Below are positions 17,229 through 26,462 of a DNA stretch of 64,000 bases, piece after piece. The stretch lies in assembly GCF_000147335.1 (NCBI RefSeq), contig NC_014501.1, positions 496,001 through 560,000 on the forward strand, read 5' to 3'. How positions within the stretch are numbered: position 1 is the stretch's first letter; every line of letters starts with the position of its first letter. The notes beneath the pieces are model-generated. The model did not search any database. It was not told where the DNA came from and saw only the letters and a program-made list of their open reading frames with translations. Position numbers and translations under genes: made by a program. Origin of the DNA: Gloeothece verrucosa PCC 7822 (lineage in GTDB: Bacteria; Cyanobacteriota; Cyanobacteriia; Cyanobacteriales; Microcystaceae).

Positions 17229-18164
17229 ATGACACACGAATTTGAGTCGGGTTTCTTTGTAAAAGAACCTGCATGGCATCGTTTGGGTAAAGTCCTCAAT
17301 AATCCTCCCACTACCGAACAAGCCATTATTGAAGCAGGATTAGATTGGAAAGTTTTAGAAGAACCTATTTATCGCCAACAAGAGGATGAATTTGTCTCTC
17401 TTCCTACCCACAAATGTTTAATTCGATCTGGAGATCAGCAATTATTAGGAGTAGTGTCTAAAGCTTATCATCCTTTACAAAATAGCGAAGCTTTTAAATG
17501 GTTCGATGTCTTGCTTCATGAAGGGGATGTTACCCTGGAAGCAGCAGGAAGTTTAAAGCGAGGAAAACGGATTTGGATCTTAGCTAAAATTCAAATGAAC
17601 CCTGTTGAAATTCAAGAAGGTGATGCGATACAGCCTTACTTATTATTACATAATTCTCATGATGGAAGTACAGCAATTTGGATTCAATTTACTCCGATCC
17701 GTGTTGTTTGTTGGAATACTTTGAGTTGGGCGAGTGCTTCACGTTTTGAAGAGGAAAAGAAGCGCAAAGCTTTTCGCATCCGCCATAACAGTAATATTGA
17801 GGAAAAATTAGCTCTGGCACATCTTGCTCTAGATTTATCCCGACGGAGTTTTAATACAGCCATTGATGAGTATAAAGCGATGGCAACCAAGCCAATTAGT
17901 AGAGAACTATTTGAGCTATATATTGGCAATATTTTCTCCTCAGATAGCCCAACAGAAAATTGGGCTTTTCCTTTAATTCAGGAGAACTTTGAAGCGGGAA
18001 AAGGTAATGGAGGAAAAACTCTTTGGGATGCTTATAACGGTTTCACCGAATGGCTAGATCATCAACGAGGGAAATCGGAAGTTTCTCGGTTGGAATCAGC
18101 ATGGTTTGGAGATTCGGCAAGACTTAGAATTAAGGCACATCGAGAAGCTTTAGCACTACTTTAA
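17229..18164 (+). CDS. DUF932 phage/plasmid-like protein
   Basis: The 311-residue sequence matches the DUF932 (TIGR03299) phage/plasmid-like family by pattern: PAWHRLGKVLNNPPTTEQAI near the N-terminus, VVSKAYHPLQNSEAF, then IQFTPIRVVCWNTLSWA in the middle, and a C-terminal WLDHQRG. Members are common on plasmids, prophages and near anti-restriction or DNA-metabolism genes; the molecular activity is unknown. GAAGGAG lies 11-17 bases before the ATG, and an excellent intrinsic terminator follows. Confidence 0.8.
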   Translation: MTHEFESGFFVKEPAWHRLGKVLNNPPTTEQAIIEAGLDWKVLEEPIYRQQEDEFVSLPTHKCLIRSGDQQLLGVVSKAYHPLQNSEAFKWFDVLLHEGDVTLEAAGSLKRGKRIWILAKIQMNPVEIQEGDAIQPYLLLHNSHDGSTAIWIQFTPIRVVCWNTLSWASASRFEEEKKRKAFRIRHNSNIEEKLALAHLALDLSRRSFNTAIDEYKAMATKPISRELFELYIGNIFSSDSPTENWAFPLIQENFEAGKGNGGKTLWDAYNGFTEWLDHQRGKSEVSRLESAWFGDSARLRIKAHREALALL

Positions 18165-18173
18165 TTTGAAAGT

Positions 18174-18209
18174 AAAGTGACAGGAATTTAACAGCCTGTC
18201 ACTTTTTTT
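18174..18209 (+). terminator. intrinsic terminator after DUF932 gene
   Basis: AAAGTGACAGG (18174-18184) pairs perfectly with CCTGTCACTTT (18195-18205) around a ten-base loop and is followed by a T-run to 18209. The classical Rho-independent layout, ten bases after the stop codon. Confidence 0.85.
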
Positions 18210-18326
18210 CAGAATCAGAATCGTTAAAAGTGTTAACAACTACTCCTCTCTCAAGGTCATGGATAACGCGCAAAGTATTTATTTAACTATCTCATCACAG
18301 TACAATGAGAAGTAGGAGGATTAACT

Positions 18327-18551
18327 ATGCCAACCAGTATCCAAGAAATTTATAGCGAGATTATTCGTAATTTGTCGCCAGCCGAACAATTGCGCTTGGC
18401 AACTCTCATTCTCAATGATTTAGTCCAGAAGAATATTACTGTCATTGATGAAAGCGATACATGGACACAACAAGATCAAGTTGATCTTAGTGTTTTTTCT
18501 ATGCAATATGTGACAACACTTTTTCCAGATGAGGAGGAGGTAATTGAGTGA
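18327..18551 (+). CDS. antitoxin of a MazF/PemK-type module
   Basis: A 74-residue acidic protein (IQEIYSEIIRNLSPAEQLRL at the N-terminus, Asp/Glu-rich C-terminus) of the kind that precedes PemK/MazF-like toxins in cyanobacteria. AGGAGG lies 7 bases before the ATG, the strongest RBS in the area, and the stop overlaps the toxin's GTG start. The C-terminal acidic tail would be expected to block the toxin's RNA groove. The family is assigned by context. Confidence 0.7.
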   Translation: MPTSIQEIYSEIIRNLSPAEQLRLATLILNDLVQKNITVIDESDTWTQQDQVDLSVFSMQYVTTLFPDEEEVIE

Positions 18552-18913
18552 TATTTAATCCTGGTGATGTGGTCACAGTTGACTTTCCTGGTGTAAGGGG
18601 TGTTAAACGTCGTCCTGCTGTGGTAATATCCTCGACAATTTATCACACCAATCGTCCTGATGTTATTGTTGGAATAATTACAACTCAAACCACTGATTTA
18701 GGGATAACAGATTATTTGCTCTTAGATTGGCAGGCAGCAGGTTTGCGAGTAAAGTCTATTTTCCGCAGTTTTATTGTAACATTACCTCCCTCTGCCAACT
18801 TGGTTAAGATTGGTCATTTATCAAAGCGTGATTGGCAAGGTGTTTGTGCCTGTATCAATATATCTCTTGCAACACAAGACAATTTAGAAGCCTCATCGGA
18901 ATCAGAACTGTGA
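18548..18913 (+). CDS. MazF/PemK-family endoribonuclease toxin
   Basis: A 121-residue protein with the PemK/MazF beta-barrel signature: FNPGDVVTVDFPG at the N-terminus, RRPAVVISSTIYH, and FRSFIVTLP with the conserved Ser/Thr strand. Such toxins cut mRNA at short motifs and are neutralised by the antitoxin encoded just upstream. It starts with GTG at 18548, overlapping the antitoxin stop (GTGA). Together they would stabilise the plasmid or act against phage. It is convergent with the coupling-protein gene. Confidence 0.85.
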   Translation: MIFNPGDVVTVDFPGVRGVKRRPAVVISSTIYHTNRPDVIVGIITTQTTDLGITDYLLLDWQAAGLRVKSIFRSFIVTLPPSANLVKIGHLSKRDWQGVCACINISLATQDNLEASSESEL

Positions 18914-18995
18914 TTTTCTTTATTTTATTAATGTTGAATCTTTCTGCCCAAAAAGTTCTCTTTCTTTGGATGAGCCTGAATCTTACCATATTGAT

Positions 18996-20702
18996 TCACA
19001 ACATTGCTGCAAAAAGTTCACTCTCCTCGCCCTTATTCTTCCCACCCGGAAACATTTTCTGAGCCAGTTGATAACGCGCCGCCAAATCTTCCCCAGTAAT
19101 GGGAATCTGTGTGCTACGCCCTTGCAAACCTCCTCTCACCTTATCCCAACGAGTTTCTGACCATTTTAAAATAGTCTGATAATCATTACTCAAATTAATG
19201 GATTCCAAAAGGGGAATATAAGCAGCCTTACCTCGCTTAAAATGAGGATTAAGCAGAATACAACGACCCGTAGGTAATTGAAGAAAATCCGAGGCTTCAA
19301 AAAGCGGTTTCGTTTGAATTTGTTCAGAAATATTGGTACTGGCTTTTCCTCCACTTCTGCCCTTACTTTTTTGTTTAAACTTAACCTCTTTAGAACCAAG
19401 ATAATCCGAAAATAATTTAGCCGAATCTTGATCTTGTGGGTTAAAAATTATCTTCGTAGCACAGCCTCCAATAATTGCTCTGGCTAAATCTTCACCGTAC
19501 ATTTTCTCCATTTGTACCAAATTTTGGAAGCCTAAAACGGTGCATAAGCCGTCCTCCCTATTCTCATTTAACCAATGATGAAGCCCTGGTAAATAAAGGG
19601 TTGGCACTTCATCAGCTATGAGAAATAACGGGTCAGAACGCTTTCTTGAAACATTTCTATTAACTAATAAATGAAGGATAGCCGCAATCAAAGGAGCAAG
19701 AACATCGCGTTTTTCCCTGTCCAATCCCAACACTAACATTTGCTTTCCTTCCAAAAAAGTTGGGATTGTAGTTTGACCACAAAATGCAGGTAAAACGTCC
19801 GCTTTCATAAAGCGAGTAAAATTAATATTAGCGGTTGCCAGGATAGAACTAACAGTCTTTTCTGATTGGGCGCTGGAAATTAATTGCCCAAAACTAGCCA
19901 AAATCCAAGGATTTAGTTGATCCTTCTGCTTGATAATTTGTTGAGCCAAATCAGTGCGACTGGCCAATGCCTGACACATCATCAAATCAGGATAGTCCGT
20001 ACCTCTAGCCAACATCATAATCGCTTCCGTCACCTGATCGCCGGCGGGGCCAAAGAAACCATCCTCAGAGGTTTGCCCAGAGCGTTTAAAATTCTGGTTC
20101 ATCACCTCGGCAAACTGACGCGCCATCATCGAATCGGTATCGTCTTTAAGGAACTCTAAAGGATTACAAACTTCAGATTCCCGATAACCAGGGGCGAAAA
20201 TATGCAGTTGATAGCCATTTTTAACCGCATAAGCCGCCAGACGAGAAGTTTGGGTAGGGAATTTAAAATCCCATAAAATCATGGGGAATCCCTGTTCAAT
20301 CACAGAAATAGCCACTTGGTCAATGACTGAAACCGTCTTACCCGTCCCAGGCGCACCAAGAACCGCCGTACCTCTTTGAGCATCAGGAAGATACAGAGGT
20401 GACTTACCCCAAGGATTTTGAGTCGGCGTTCCCACCCAAACTGAAACAGCATTCTTTTTTTTATGCCGCATTTGTTTGAGGGCAATTCGTTTAGCGGCTG
20501 ATTTTTCTGCACGTCCACCAAAATAACCCTTGGCCAATTTGCCTTTTTTACCCCCGGTCTTCCCCATCAAGGCAAGTAGTCCAACAAATCCAAGACAGGC
20601 AAGCAACATCATCCCCTGTTGAGGGGAGATAGAGCGAGAGATATTATTGAAAGCACGACCAAAAGCATCATTAGCTGGTTTAACGGCAATATAATGATTC
20701 AT
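18996..20702 (-). CDS. type IV coupling protein (VirD4/TraG/TraD family)
   Basis: A 568-residue inner-membrane ATPase that brings relaxase-DNA to the conjugation channel. One hydrophobic segment (residues ~30-47) anchors it. Walker A is GAPGTGKT (116-123); Walker B lies in FLIADEVPTL (~357-366). ATKIIFNPQDQDSAKLFSDY is typical of TraG/VirD4. The N-terminus is short, with one visible membrane segment instead of two. Its ATG overlaps the stop of the upstream membrane protein (ATGA), so it is the last gene of the conjugation operon. It ends facing the MazF-type module. Confidence 0.88.
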   Translation of the reverse strand: MNHYIAVKPANDAFGRAFNNISRSISPQQGMMLLACLGFVGLLALMGKTGGKKGKLAKGYFGGRAEKSAAKRIALKQMRHKKKNAVSVWVGTPTQNPWGKSPLYLPDAQRGTAVLGAPGTGKTVSVIDQVAISVIEQGFPMILWDFKFPTQTSRLAAYAVKNGYQLHIFAPGYRESEVCNPLEFLKDDTDSMMARQFAEVMNQNFKRSGQTSEDGFFGPAGDQVTEAIMMLARGTDYPDLMMCQALASRTDLAQQIIKQKDQLNPWILASFGQLISSAQSEKTVSSILATANINFTRFMKADVLPAFCGQTTIPTFLEGKQMLVLGLDREKRDVLAPLIAAILHLLVNRNVSRKRSDPLFLIADEVPTLYLPGLHHWLNENREDGLCTVLGFQNLVQMEKMYGEDLARAIIGGCATKIIFNPQDQDSAKLFSDYLGSKEVKFKQKSKGRSGGKASTNISEQIQTKPLFEASDFLQLPTGRCILLNPHFKRGKAAYIPLLESINLSNDYQTILKWSETRWDKVRGGLQGRSTQIPITGEDLAARYQLAQKMFPGGKNKGEESELFAAML

Positions 20703-21184
20703 AGCAGGGAGAAGAAATTAAAAAGAATCGACAAGAAAAGGGGAAATGGGATAAAAGCGGCCTGGCTTAGAAAGGCAATTGTTATCTCTGGGGTCAACTC
20801 ACGTTCGAGATGTTGAAGGCACAAAAGGGTACTGACAAGAAAAATTGTCAGTCCTGCTTTTAGAAGGAATTTCGGTAGATACCACCAACGCCACAGCCAC
20901 CAACCCAGAACGAAAAGTATTGCACAAGGGATAAAAAAAGACTTTTTTCCTAATTTCCAGACGGCACGATCATCATCAGAAAATCTAAAACGACAGATGA
21001 GTAAAGCGATTTGGCCACCGAAGGCCACTGATAAAAGAAAAATTTCCTCTGGTGAGATAACCATGTAATGGGGTAAAACAAGTCCCCCATAAAACAGGCT
21101 AATCTCAACAAAAATCCGCAGAGCCGGCAAAATAGTCGATTTTCGCAACAATAAGGGAATAAGCCCACTAATATTGGTTGACAT
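20699..21184 (-). CDS. polytopic membrane protein of conjugation cluster
   Basis: A hydrophobic protein of ~161 residues with four to five membrane segments (around LRIFVEISLFYGGLVL, IFLLSVAFGGQIALLI, FFIPCAILFVLGWWLW and LTIFLVSTLLCL). I choose the ATG at 21184, which has GAGGA 7 bases upstream, over the in-frame GTG at 21199. It sits immediately before the coupling protein with an ATGA overlap. It may supply the membrane platform missing from the short coupling-protein N-terminus; family not recognised. Confidence 0.7.
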   Translation of the reverse strand: MSTNISGLIPLLLRKSTILPALRIFVEISLFYGGLVLPHYMVISPEEIFLLSVAFGGQIALLICRFRFSDDDRAVWKLGKKSFFIPCAILFVLGWWLWRWWYLPKFLLKAGLTIFLVSTLLCLQHLERELTPEITIAFLSQAAFIPFPLFLSILFNFFSLL

Positions 21185-21195
21185 AAGCCAAATCC

Positions 21196-22623
21196 TCACC
21201 CTATTTCAGCTTGAGACTGTCTAGATTTACCGCGATCCAACTGACGATCGACGGCTTGGAATTTTTCAACATCTTTTTGTGTCAGAGAACCCTCCAGTTC
21301 CCCATTTTTAAGGCTTAAAATCGTTCCTCGTCCATCCTTAGCACTGACCGTCAAATCTCGGCCAGTACGTTCTATGCGGAAGCTATTGCCTTCAAACACT
21401 TGTTTGCCGTCCTCAGTTTTTCCTCCAAAGCGGTCAAGTAGTTTTGAGGCAACGTTGGTCACGGCAATATTCTGTAAATCCTGTTTTAGACCTCGGTTAG
21501 CAGCCGGAGAGAGTTTTTCTCGCGCTGAACTCAAAAAAGTAGATACTTTACGGGAAAAATCTCGTATTGCGTTCTGGAAACGGGGAATACTCCCTTTAAG
21601 ATTCTCTTTAAGCGAACTTTTTGGTACATTTCGCTCTATTTCCCGATTAAGAACCAGGATAATAGGAACATTACCTTGTGGGGCATTAGCCACAGCATTT
21701 TGAACCTGATCGAGATTAACCCCAAGCTTGTGCAACTCCTGTTTTTGTTCCCCTGAGAGAGAAACGCCCTTTTGCCCCTGTTGAGGCGAATTTTCAGTAA
21801 CAATCTCAACGGGAACGGATGGTACAGAAGATTGTTCGATTTGGGTAGAGACAGTGCTTTTTGGAGCTTGAACCCCAGGAATAGGGGGAATTTTGGCTGT
21901 TTGACTTGTGCTTGCCTTTGGAGAGACAGGCGAGGGTAAAGTTTTAGCTTCAGTCGTGGTTTTTTGTCTTGAGGGTATAGGTAATGACGAGGTTTTGCCT
22001 TGTCGGGTTGTGTTTTGCCCTGGAGTTACGGGTAATGATGAGGTTTTAGCTTCTTGAACCGTTTTTTGCCCTGAAGTTACGGGTAATGATGAGGTTTTAG
22101 CTTCTTGAACCGTTTTTTGCCCTGAAGTTACGGGTGATGAGGAGGTCTTGCCTTGTCGAGTTGAGGTTTCAACATTTTTACTAGGTAATACACCAGTTTT
22201 CTCTACCGTAGGAGCAAGCTTATTGTTTTCGACAACTCCATCATGTAAGCGAAAAACTTCTTTCCCATTAATGGTAATTTGTACATCTTGATCTAGGGGT
22301 ATAGAAGCCACCCCAGGCTGATTTGACGGTGGTAACTTAATAACTTCTTGGAGGTAGCGCAATTGTTTTTCTGACAATTCTGGAGTTTGAGCTTTAACGT
22401 CAAGCTCTTTATTTTTAACATTGGCCTTGTAAGCTACGGAGTCATTGATAGCAATCTCGACATTAACATCCTTCTGCCCCAGTTTTAGAGACTTGAGTAG
22501 TTGACGAATCAGAGCGATCGTAGCAGTAGCCGCCGTCGTCATGACACTATCTTGTGCCTCTTGGATAGCCTGGCCACTTTTTTGAGCTTCGTGGCGATCA
22601 ATAGGAATTACAGGATTAGACAT
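21196..22623 (-). CDS. hypothetical protein with Ser/Pro/Thr repeats, 475 aa
   Basis: Three parts: an N-terminal helical region (to ~residue 130), a low-complexity middle (residues ~145-265) with imperfect copies of TSSLPVTSGQKTVQEAK, and a C-terminal helical and beta region containing LDRFGGKTEDGKQVFEG and SFRIERTGRDLTVSAKDG. No signal peptide is seen. It is encoded between conjugation genes and overlaps the next gene region closely. The repeated middle, about 19 residues per unit, probably varies in copy number. It may be a relaxosome or secretion substrate protein; function unknown. Confidence 0.65.
   Translation of the reverse strand: MSNPVIPIDRHEAQKSGQAIQEAQDSVMTTAATATIALIRQLLKSLKLGQKDVNVEIAINDSVAYKANVKNKELDVKAQTPELSEKQLRYLQEVIKLPPSNQPGVASIPLDQDVQITINGKEVFRLHDGVVENNKLAPTVEKTGVLPSKNVETSTRQGKTSSSPVTSGQKTVQEAKTSSLPVTSGQKTVQEAKTSSLPVTPGQNTTRQGKTSSLPIPSRQKTTTEAKTLPSPVSPKASTSQTAKIPPIPGVQAPKSTVSTQIEQSSVPSVPVEIVTENSPQQGQKGVSLSGEQKQELHKLGVNLDQVQNAVANAPQGNVPIILVLNREIERNVPKSSLKENLKGSIPRFQNAIRDFSRKVSTFLSSAREKLSPAANRGLKQDLQNIAVTNVASKLLDRFGGKTEDGKQVFEGNSFRIERTGRDLTVSAKDGRGTILSLKNGELEGSLTQKDVEKFQAVDRQLDRGKSRQSQAEIG
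22015..22150. repeat. 57-bp intragenic tandem repeat
   Basis: Inside the 475-residue gene, a 57-base unit containing GATGAGGTTTTAGCTTCTTG and CCGTTTTTTGCCCTG is repeated back to back at about 22033-22148, with more diverged copies on both sides (to ~21950). The near identity of adjacent units suggests recent expansion by slippage or unequal crossing over. Confidence 0.75.
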
Positions 22624-22669
22624 AGTAGTTATCAGTAAATTTGTTTCAAAACTGGAAAAGGGGATAATT

Positions 22670-23005
22670 TTAACTGCCTTTACTCTTGAATCCCCCTAAG
22701 TCGGGCATTTGGATCGGATTTTCCAGACGATTGAGTAAGGTTTCTCCTTCGACTAAAACCCAAGCCAGTTCTCCATCAATTGCCCACTCAATGGTTTTAG
22801 GGGTATAGGTTTCGGGGACATAAATTTCATGGGTAATATAACCATTTGCCCATTGGAGAGCTAATTTCTGGTCACAAAAAACTTCAATAAGCTTCGGCTG
22901 ATAGCCTGTTGGGAGAGATGGCTTATGATAAACGGGTTCTATTGCAAGAGCGATTGCTGGATATAGTTTTAATTTTTCGGCAAGACTTTGTGGAAGTGTC
23001 ATCAT
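22670..23005 (-). CDS. hypothetical protein, 111 aa, conjugation cluster
   Basis: A small soluble protein (starts MMTLPQSLAEKLKLYPAIAL) with a beta-rich centre (LIEVFCDQKLALQWANGYIT) and no signal peptide or membrane segment. The exact start (first or second ATG) cannot be decided. It lies between the exported protein gene and the repeat protein gene in the conjugation operon. No family recognised. Confidence 0.55.
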   Translation of the reverse strand: MMTLPQSLAEKLKLYPAIALAIEPVYHKPSLPTGYQPKLIEVFCDQKLALQWANGYITHEIYVPETYTPKTIEWAIDGELAWVLVEGETLLNRLENPIQMPDLGGFKSKGS

Positions 23006-23040
23006 GGTTTTTCTTATTGTTTTTTTAAGGAAATTTATGA

Positions 23041-24231
23041 CTAAAATGCACCAAGAAAGATGATGTCTTTTTCATGCTGAGACATCCAAGGAAAGGGGCC
23101 AATTATATAGGGGCTGCGGCCACAAAAGATAGAAAAGCGAAAGTAAATGGAAAATTCGGCCAAGCCAGAAGCTTCATCAGTATCGGTGAGAACGACTTTA
23201 AAACCTTCACCAAAAGGAAGTCGCCCCGTAGGTTCAGAGCCGGCAAGACAACCACTGCCACCAGCAACCCATTGAGAGTTACCAGAAATCCATTGTTTCC
23301 CATGAAAAAAAGTTGCGCCTAACCAGTCGGGGCCGGACAATTCAATATGAGCGCAGTTATTTTGGTCACAGGGGTAGTCAAAGCCGACCACATCACTTCC
23401 GGTCACGGTATTGACCCGATGGGCTTCTTTTTCCCCAAATACTATATCTACCAGGGCAAATATCCCAGGTGTGCCCAAATCCGTGAAGAAATTAGCAAAG
23501 GGCAAATCTGCCAGCCCAGGAATTTCACCAATTAGAGTCTCACCCCAGCCGGCAAATTGGTCTAGAGGAGTATTTAAAAGACCAGGGAGTGAATTAAGAT
23601 CGTATTTGGCTAGATTAATCGAATCTAAGGGTAAATTAGCTAATAAATTATTATTAATTAGCTCTCCCAACTCCCAATCTTTTAAAGTCCAGGCGCTCTC
23701 ACTACCTAATTGTGTCTCTACGAGATCATAAAGCGGGGCAACCTCATCGAGGGAAAAATTGGCTAAGTCGGGAATCGCATCAACCAAGGTTTTGAGTGTT
23801 TGCTGTTTAATTAGTCCAAAATCGGCAAGACTTACGGAATTTCCCGACAATCCTACAGTATTTAAAATACTCAAGAGTGAACGAGTAGGCAGGTTCGTCA
23901 CTTCGGCTAAATCCCCAAGCATGACAATTGAGGTGATGGAATCCCCTGCATTCCAACTGCGAGAAGCATCATAACCGAGAACTCCCTTTAAGCTAGACAA
24001 ATTTAAAGAGCCACCTTCGGAAGCCGGAGGGATCACGCGAAAAGTAATGCGCTCCCAATCGGGTAAAAGCGCACCATTGCTCTTGATAGAGGGAACATAC
24101 ATTTCACTACCAGCGCTCTTTTGAGCAGACGCTATTTTTGGCTTGGCTAAAAAAATTGTATTTAGGGAGATAAAGGCGGTAGCACCAGCAAGTATTAGTG
24201 CGGCATATTGAATGACATTTCGTTGGAGCAT
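23041..24231 (-). CDS. exported protein of conjugation cluster, ~396 aa
   Basis: The ATG at 24231 is chosen because GAGGA lies ~11 bases upstream; an in-frame TTG at 24261 would add ten residues. An N-terminal hydrophobic helix (AALILAGATAFISLNTIFL) ending in KIASAQK suggests secretion or membrane anchoring. The mature part is leucine- and aspartate-rich with repeated short segments (LLANLPLDSINLAKYDLNSL, LGTPGIFALVDIVFG), then a Cys-containing C-terminal domain with DYPCDQNNCAH, GCLAG and FCGRSPY. No VirB counterpart is recognised; by position it could be a lineage-specific outer component or tip protein. Confidence 0.65.
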   Translation of the reverse strand: MLQRNVIQYAALILAGATAFISLNTIFLAKPKIASAQKSAGSEMYVPSIKSNGALLPDWERITFRVIPPASEGGSLNLSSLKGVLGYDASRSWNAGDSITSIVMLGDLAEVTNLPTRSLLSILNTVGLSGNSVSLADFGLIKQQTLKTLVDAIPDLANFSLDEVAPLYDLVETQLGSESAWTLKDWELGELINNNLLANLPLDSINLAKYDLNSLPGLLNTPLDQFAGWGETLIGEIPGLADLPFANFFTDLGTPGIFALVDIVFGEKEAHRVNTVTGSDVVGFDYPCDQNNCAHIELSGPDWLGATFFHGKQWISGNSQWVAGGSGCLAGSEPTGRLPFGEGFKVVLTDTDEASGLAEFSIYFRFSIFCGRSPYIIGPFPWMSQHEKDIIFLGAF

Positions 24232-24273
24232 TGATTTATTATCCTCACTCGTATGGGTCAAAAAACTTACGTA

Positions 24274-24981
24274 TTAATCTGAAGTTGTCACTAAAGCTTC
24301 TAATTGAAGGAGTACAGAGGGAGCAAGATTAGTGCGGCGTAAAGCATCCTCCCAAGACATCCCACCTCGCACATGAGCCAGCAAAATTTCAACTCGCTCA
24401 AAAACTTGTCCATTGCGTTTCGATGTGTCGCGGCTTTGAGCGATTTTTAAACCCTGCTCGATCCTGTTAGCCCTTGCTCTAGTAGCTTGCTCCTCTTTTT
24501 GACGTTGTTGCAGCGCAGGACGAGGATCGCTGTTAATGTTGATGGCAACGTAACGAGCTTGACCACTGCCATAGCCGATACGGAAGTAATAAATATTCCG
24601 CGTTTCCCCAGATTCGGTAACAACCGTCAAAAGCGTGGTGGCTGTAGCCGGTAAATGAGCGAATTTTAACGAATGAATGCGACGAAGATGGATAATCGTC
24701 GTTGAGCTATAGCGCTCGTTCTCCTGTGGGACAAAAATAGGAGTATCGAAGTCCAAGGTTAAGCGAGACGGGTCATCGAGCCAAGCTTTAACGATACGTT
24801 CTCCGGTTCCCGAAAAGTTAAGAGACAGTCCGATTCCTGGCCAAACAGTAATAGAAGGAATTGAACCTGTACGCCCCCCTGCATGGCTACTAGAAAAGTT
24901 GAGGACAGAATTAGCCATGACTGATGGGGAAAATTGAAGTAATACGAGGGTTAGACCCGTAGTTATCGCTTTTTTAATCAT
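24274..24981 (-). CDS. VirB9/TraK/TrbG-like secretion protein
   Basis: 235 residues with a signal peptide ending at VMANS. A beta-rich domain follows with WPGIGLSLNFSGTGERI and VKAWLDDPSRLTLDF, resembling the N-terminal domain of TraK/VirB9 proteins. It would form the periplasmic/outer-membrane core with the VirB10-like protein encoded directly upstream, whose gene overlaps it by 8 bases. The C-terminal third is helical and contains HVRGGMSWEDALRRTNL, not a usual VirB9 tail. Assignment moderate. Confidence 0.6.
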   Translation of the reverse strand: MIKKAITTGLTLVLLQFSPSVMANSVLNFSSSHAGGRTGSIPSITVWPGIGLSLNFSGTGERIVKAWLDDPSRLTLDFDTPIFVPQENERYSSTTIIHLRRIHSLKFAHLPATATTLLTVVTESGETRNIYYFRIGYGSGQARYVAININSDPRPALQQRQKEEQATRARANRIEQGLKIAQSRDTSKRNGQVFERVEILLAHVRGGMSWEDALRRTNLAPSVLLQLEALVTTSD

Positions 24982-26452
24982 TTCCTGTTCCCCCTTCGAC
25001 TGATGTTAATCCGCTTAAATCCAGTTCTAAAGGCTTTTGGGGCACATCGAGGTTAAAAGTCCTGTTCACGAAGACTTCTAGAGGAGTCCCCGCCTTGAGG
25101 TACCACACTGTCGCCGTAACCCCAGAACGGCGAGTTTTTCCGCCCGTTATACCCCGATAGAGAGTAGAAAGGGAACGAGTGCCGGGAATATCAGCAAAAT
25201 CACCCGCAACTGAGAGAATATCGGTCAAAGCTTCGGCACTATTTCCATTGCTTCCTCCGAAAGTTTTCCTAGAGGCGATAAGGGGTTGACCTTTTACCCC
25301 TCTGACTTTTAAAGTACCGCTCTGCAATTTCGTTTCAACCCCATCGACAATAAGACTTTCGGCAATCAAGGTAACGAGGGCATTATTCCCCGCAGATAGT
25401 TTGACCACGAGTTGGGAACCTGCTCGAATGAGAACATTACCCGAAAGATCTTTGAGCGGTTCATTGAGAGTAATGATGTAACGGTCATCGGGAGTTACCT
25501 CGGTTCGGCTATTGCGAGAACTTTCCCAAGCGATAGTCGTTTCTAAAACGGCTGATACTGACTGCCCGAAAACTACGGCAGGGGATGAAGGATTATAATT
25601 GGTAAAATTAGTCGAATTTTCGGAAATTGGAGTTGGAGTTGCTTGACTATTAGGCGCAATAGGGGTAGAGGCGGTTTTTGGCTCGTATCTGGGAATTGAG
25701 CGGCTAGAAGTTCTTGATTGACTACTAAAACCCCCAAAAGAGCCGACTTGCGCTAATTGTGTCCAAACTTGGGTCGGATCAACGAGATTGCTCCTAGATG
25801 GTGATACAGTTGCCCTAACAGCCGGAATAGGGCGTACAGGTTGCCCGTAGCGAACCGGAACAGGCTGAGGTCGAGGTTGATAGACAACTGGCCGAACAGG
25901 TGTTTGCCGAATGGGAGTCTGACGGATGGGAACACTTTGCACAGGTCGTTTCTGTGGTAAGGTAACGGTTTTTGGTTGAGGTTGTCCGGTTCGTGGATCT
26001 TGTTTGATGGGTTGAGGTTGCTTAACTTTTTCGGCTTCTAAGTCTTTAAGCCGCTCTTGCTGCTCCCTTAAGGCCAGTTCGGAAAGGAGTTCACTCTTCT
26101 CTTTATCTTGATTTTCAGGAGAAAGCAAGGGACTTTGTTGACTTTCTTTCGTCTCGTTTGGTTTTTTCGCTGATACCGACTCGCCTGGAGATTGGAATTG
26201 AGATAGAAACAAACTCGCTATGAAAACCACAAAAAAGACGGCTCCTGCCACAAAAACTAACTTAGATAACGGGCTAGAGGCAAAACTATGTCTCGTAATC
26301 TGTTCTTCTAAATCTTCATCGGTTAGTAGAGGAGTGTTTGTAGAAGAATGGGGACTTGATGGAGCAGGATCGGCTGAAGGGCTATTAAAACCCGTCAATT
26401 TGGCTAAACGTTCTTCTGTGGAAACATTTTTTTCTTCAATTTGGCTATTCAT
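24974..26452 (-). CDS. VirB10/TraB/TrbI-like core protein
   Basis: About 492 residues from the ATG at 26452 (an in-frame start at 26485 would overlap the upstream gene). The order fits VirB10: cytosolic N-terminus, one membrane helix (LVFVAGAVFFVVFIASLFL, residues ~63-82), a Glu/Lys-rich and then Pro-rich periplasmic spacer (repeats such as RQTPIRQTPVRPVV), and a C-terminal beta domain with YIITLNEPLKDLSGNVLIRA and GSQLVVKLSAGN. It links inner and outer membranes in the transfer channel. Next to VirB8-like and VirB9-like genes. Confidence 0.8.
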   Translation of the reverse strand: MNSQIEEKNVSTEERLAKLTGFNSPSADPAPSSPHSSTNTPLLTDEDLEEQITRHSFASSPLSKLVFVAGAVFFVVFIASLFLSQFQSPGESVSAKKPNETKESQQSPLLSPENQDKEKSELLSELALREQQERLKDLEAEKVKQPQPIKQDPRTGQPQPKTVTLPQKRPVQSVPIRQTPIRQTPVRPVVYQPRPQPVPVRYGQPVRPIPAVRATVSPSRSNLVDPTQVWTQLAQVGSFGGFSSQSRTSSRSIPRYEPKTASTPIAPNSQATPTPISENSTNFTNYNPSSPAVVFGQSVSAVLETTIAWESSRNSRTEVTPDDRYIITLNEPLKDLSGNVLIRAGSQLVVKLSAGNNALVTLIAESLIVDGVETKLQSGTLKVRGVKGQPLIASRKTFGGSNGNSAEALTDILSVAGDFADIPGTRSLSTLYRGITGGKTRRSGVTATVWYLKAGTPLEVFVNRTFNLDVPQKPLELDLSGLTSVEGGTGND

Positions 26453-26462
26453 CGTGTAAAAC

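Noticed and set aside
18832..19160. Two plus-strand open frames at the end of the MazF-type and coupling-protein genes
   Set aside because: They are out-of-frame shadows of the toxin and antisense to the coupling protein.
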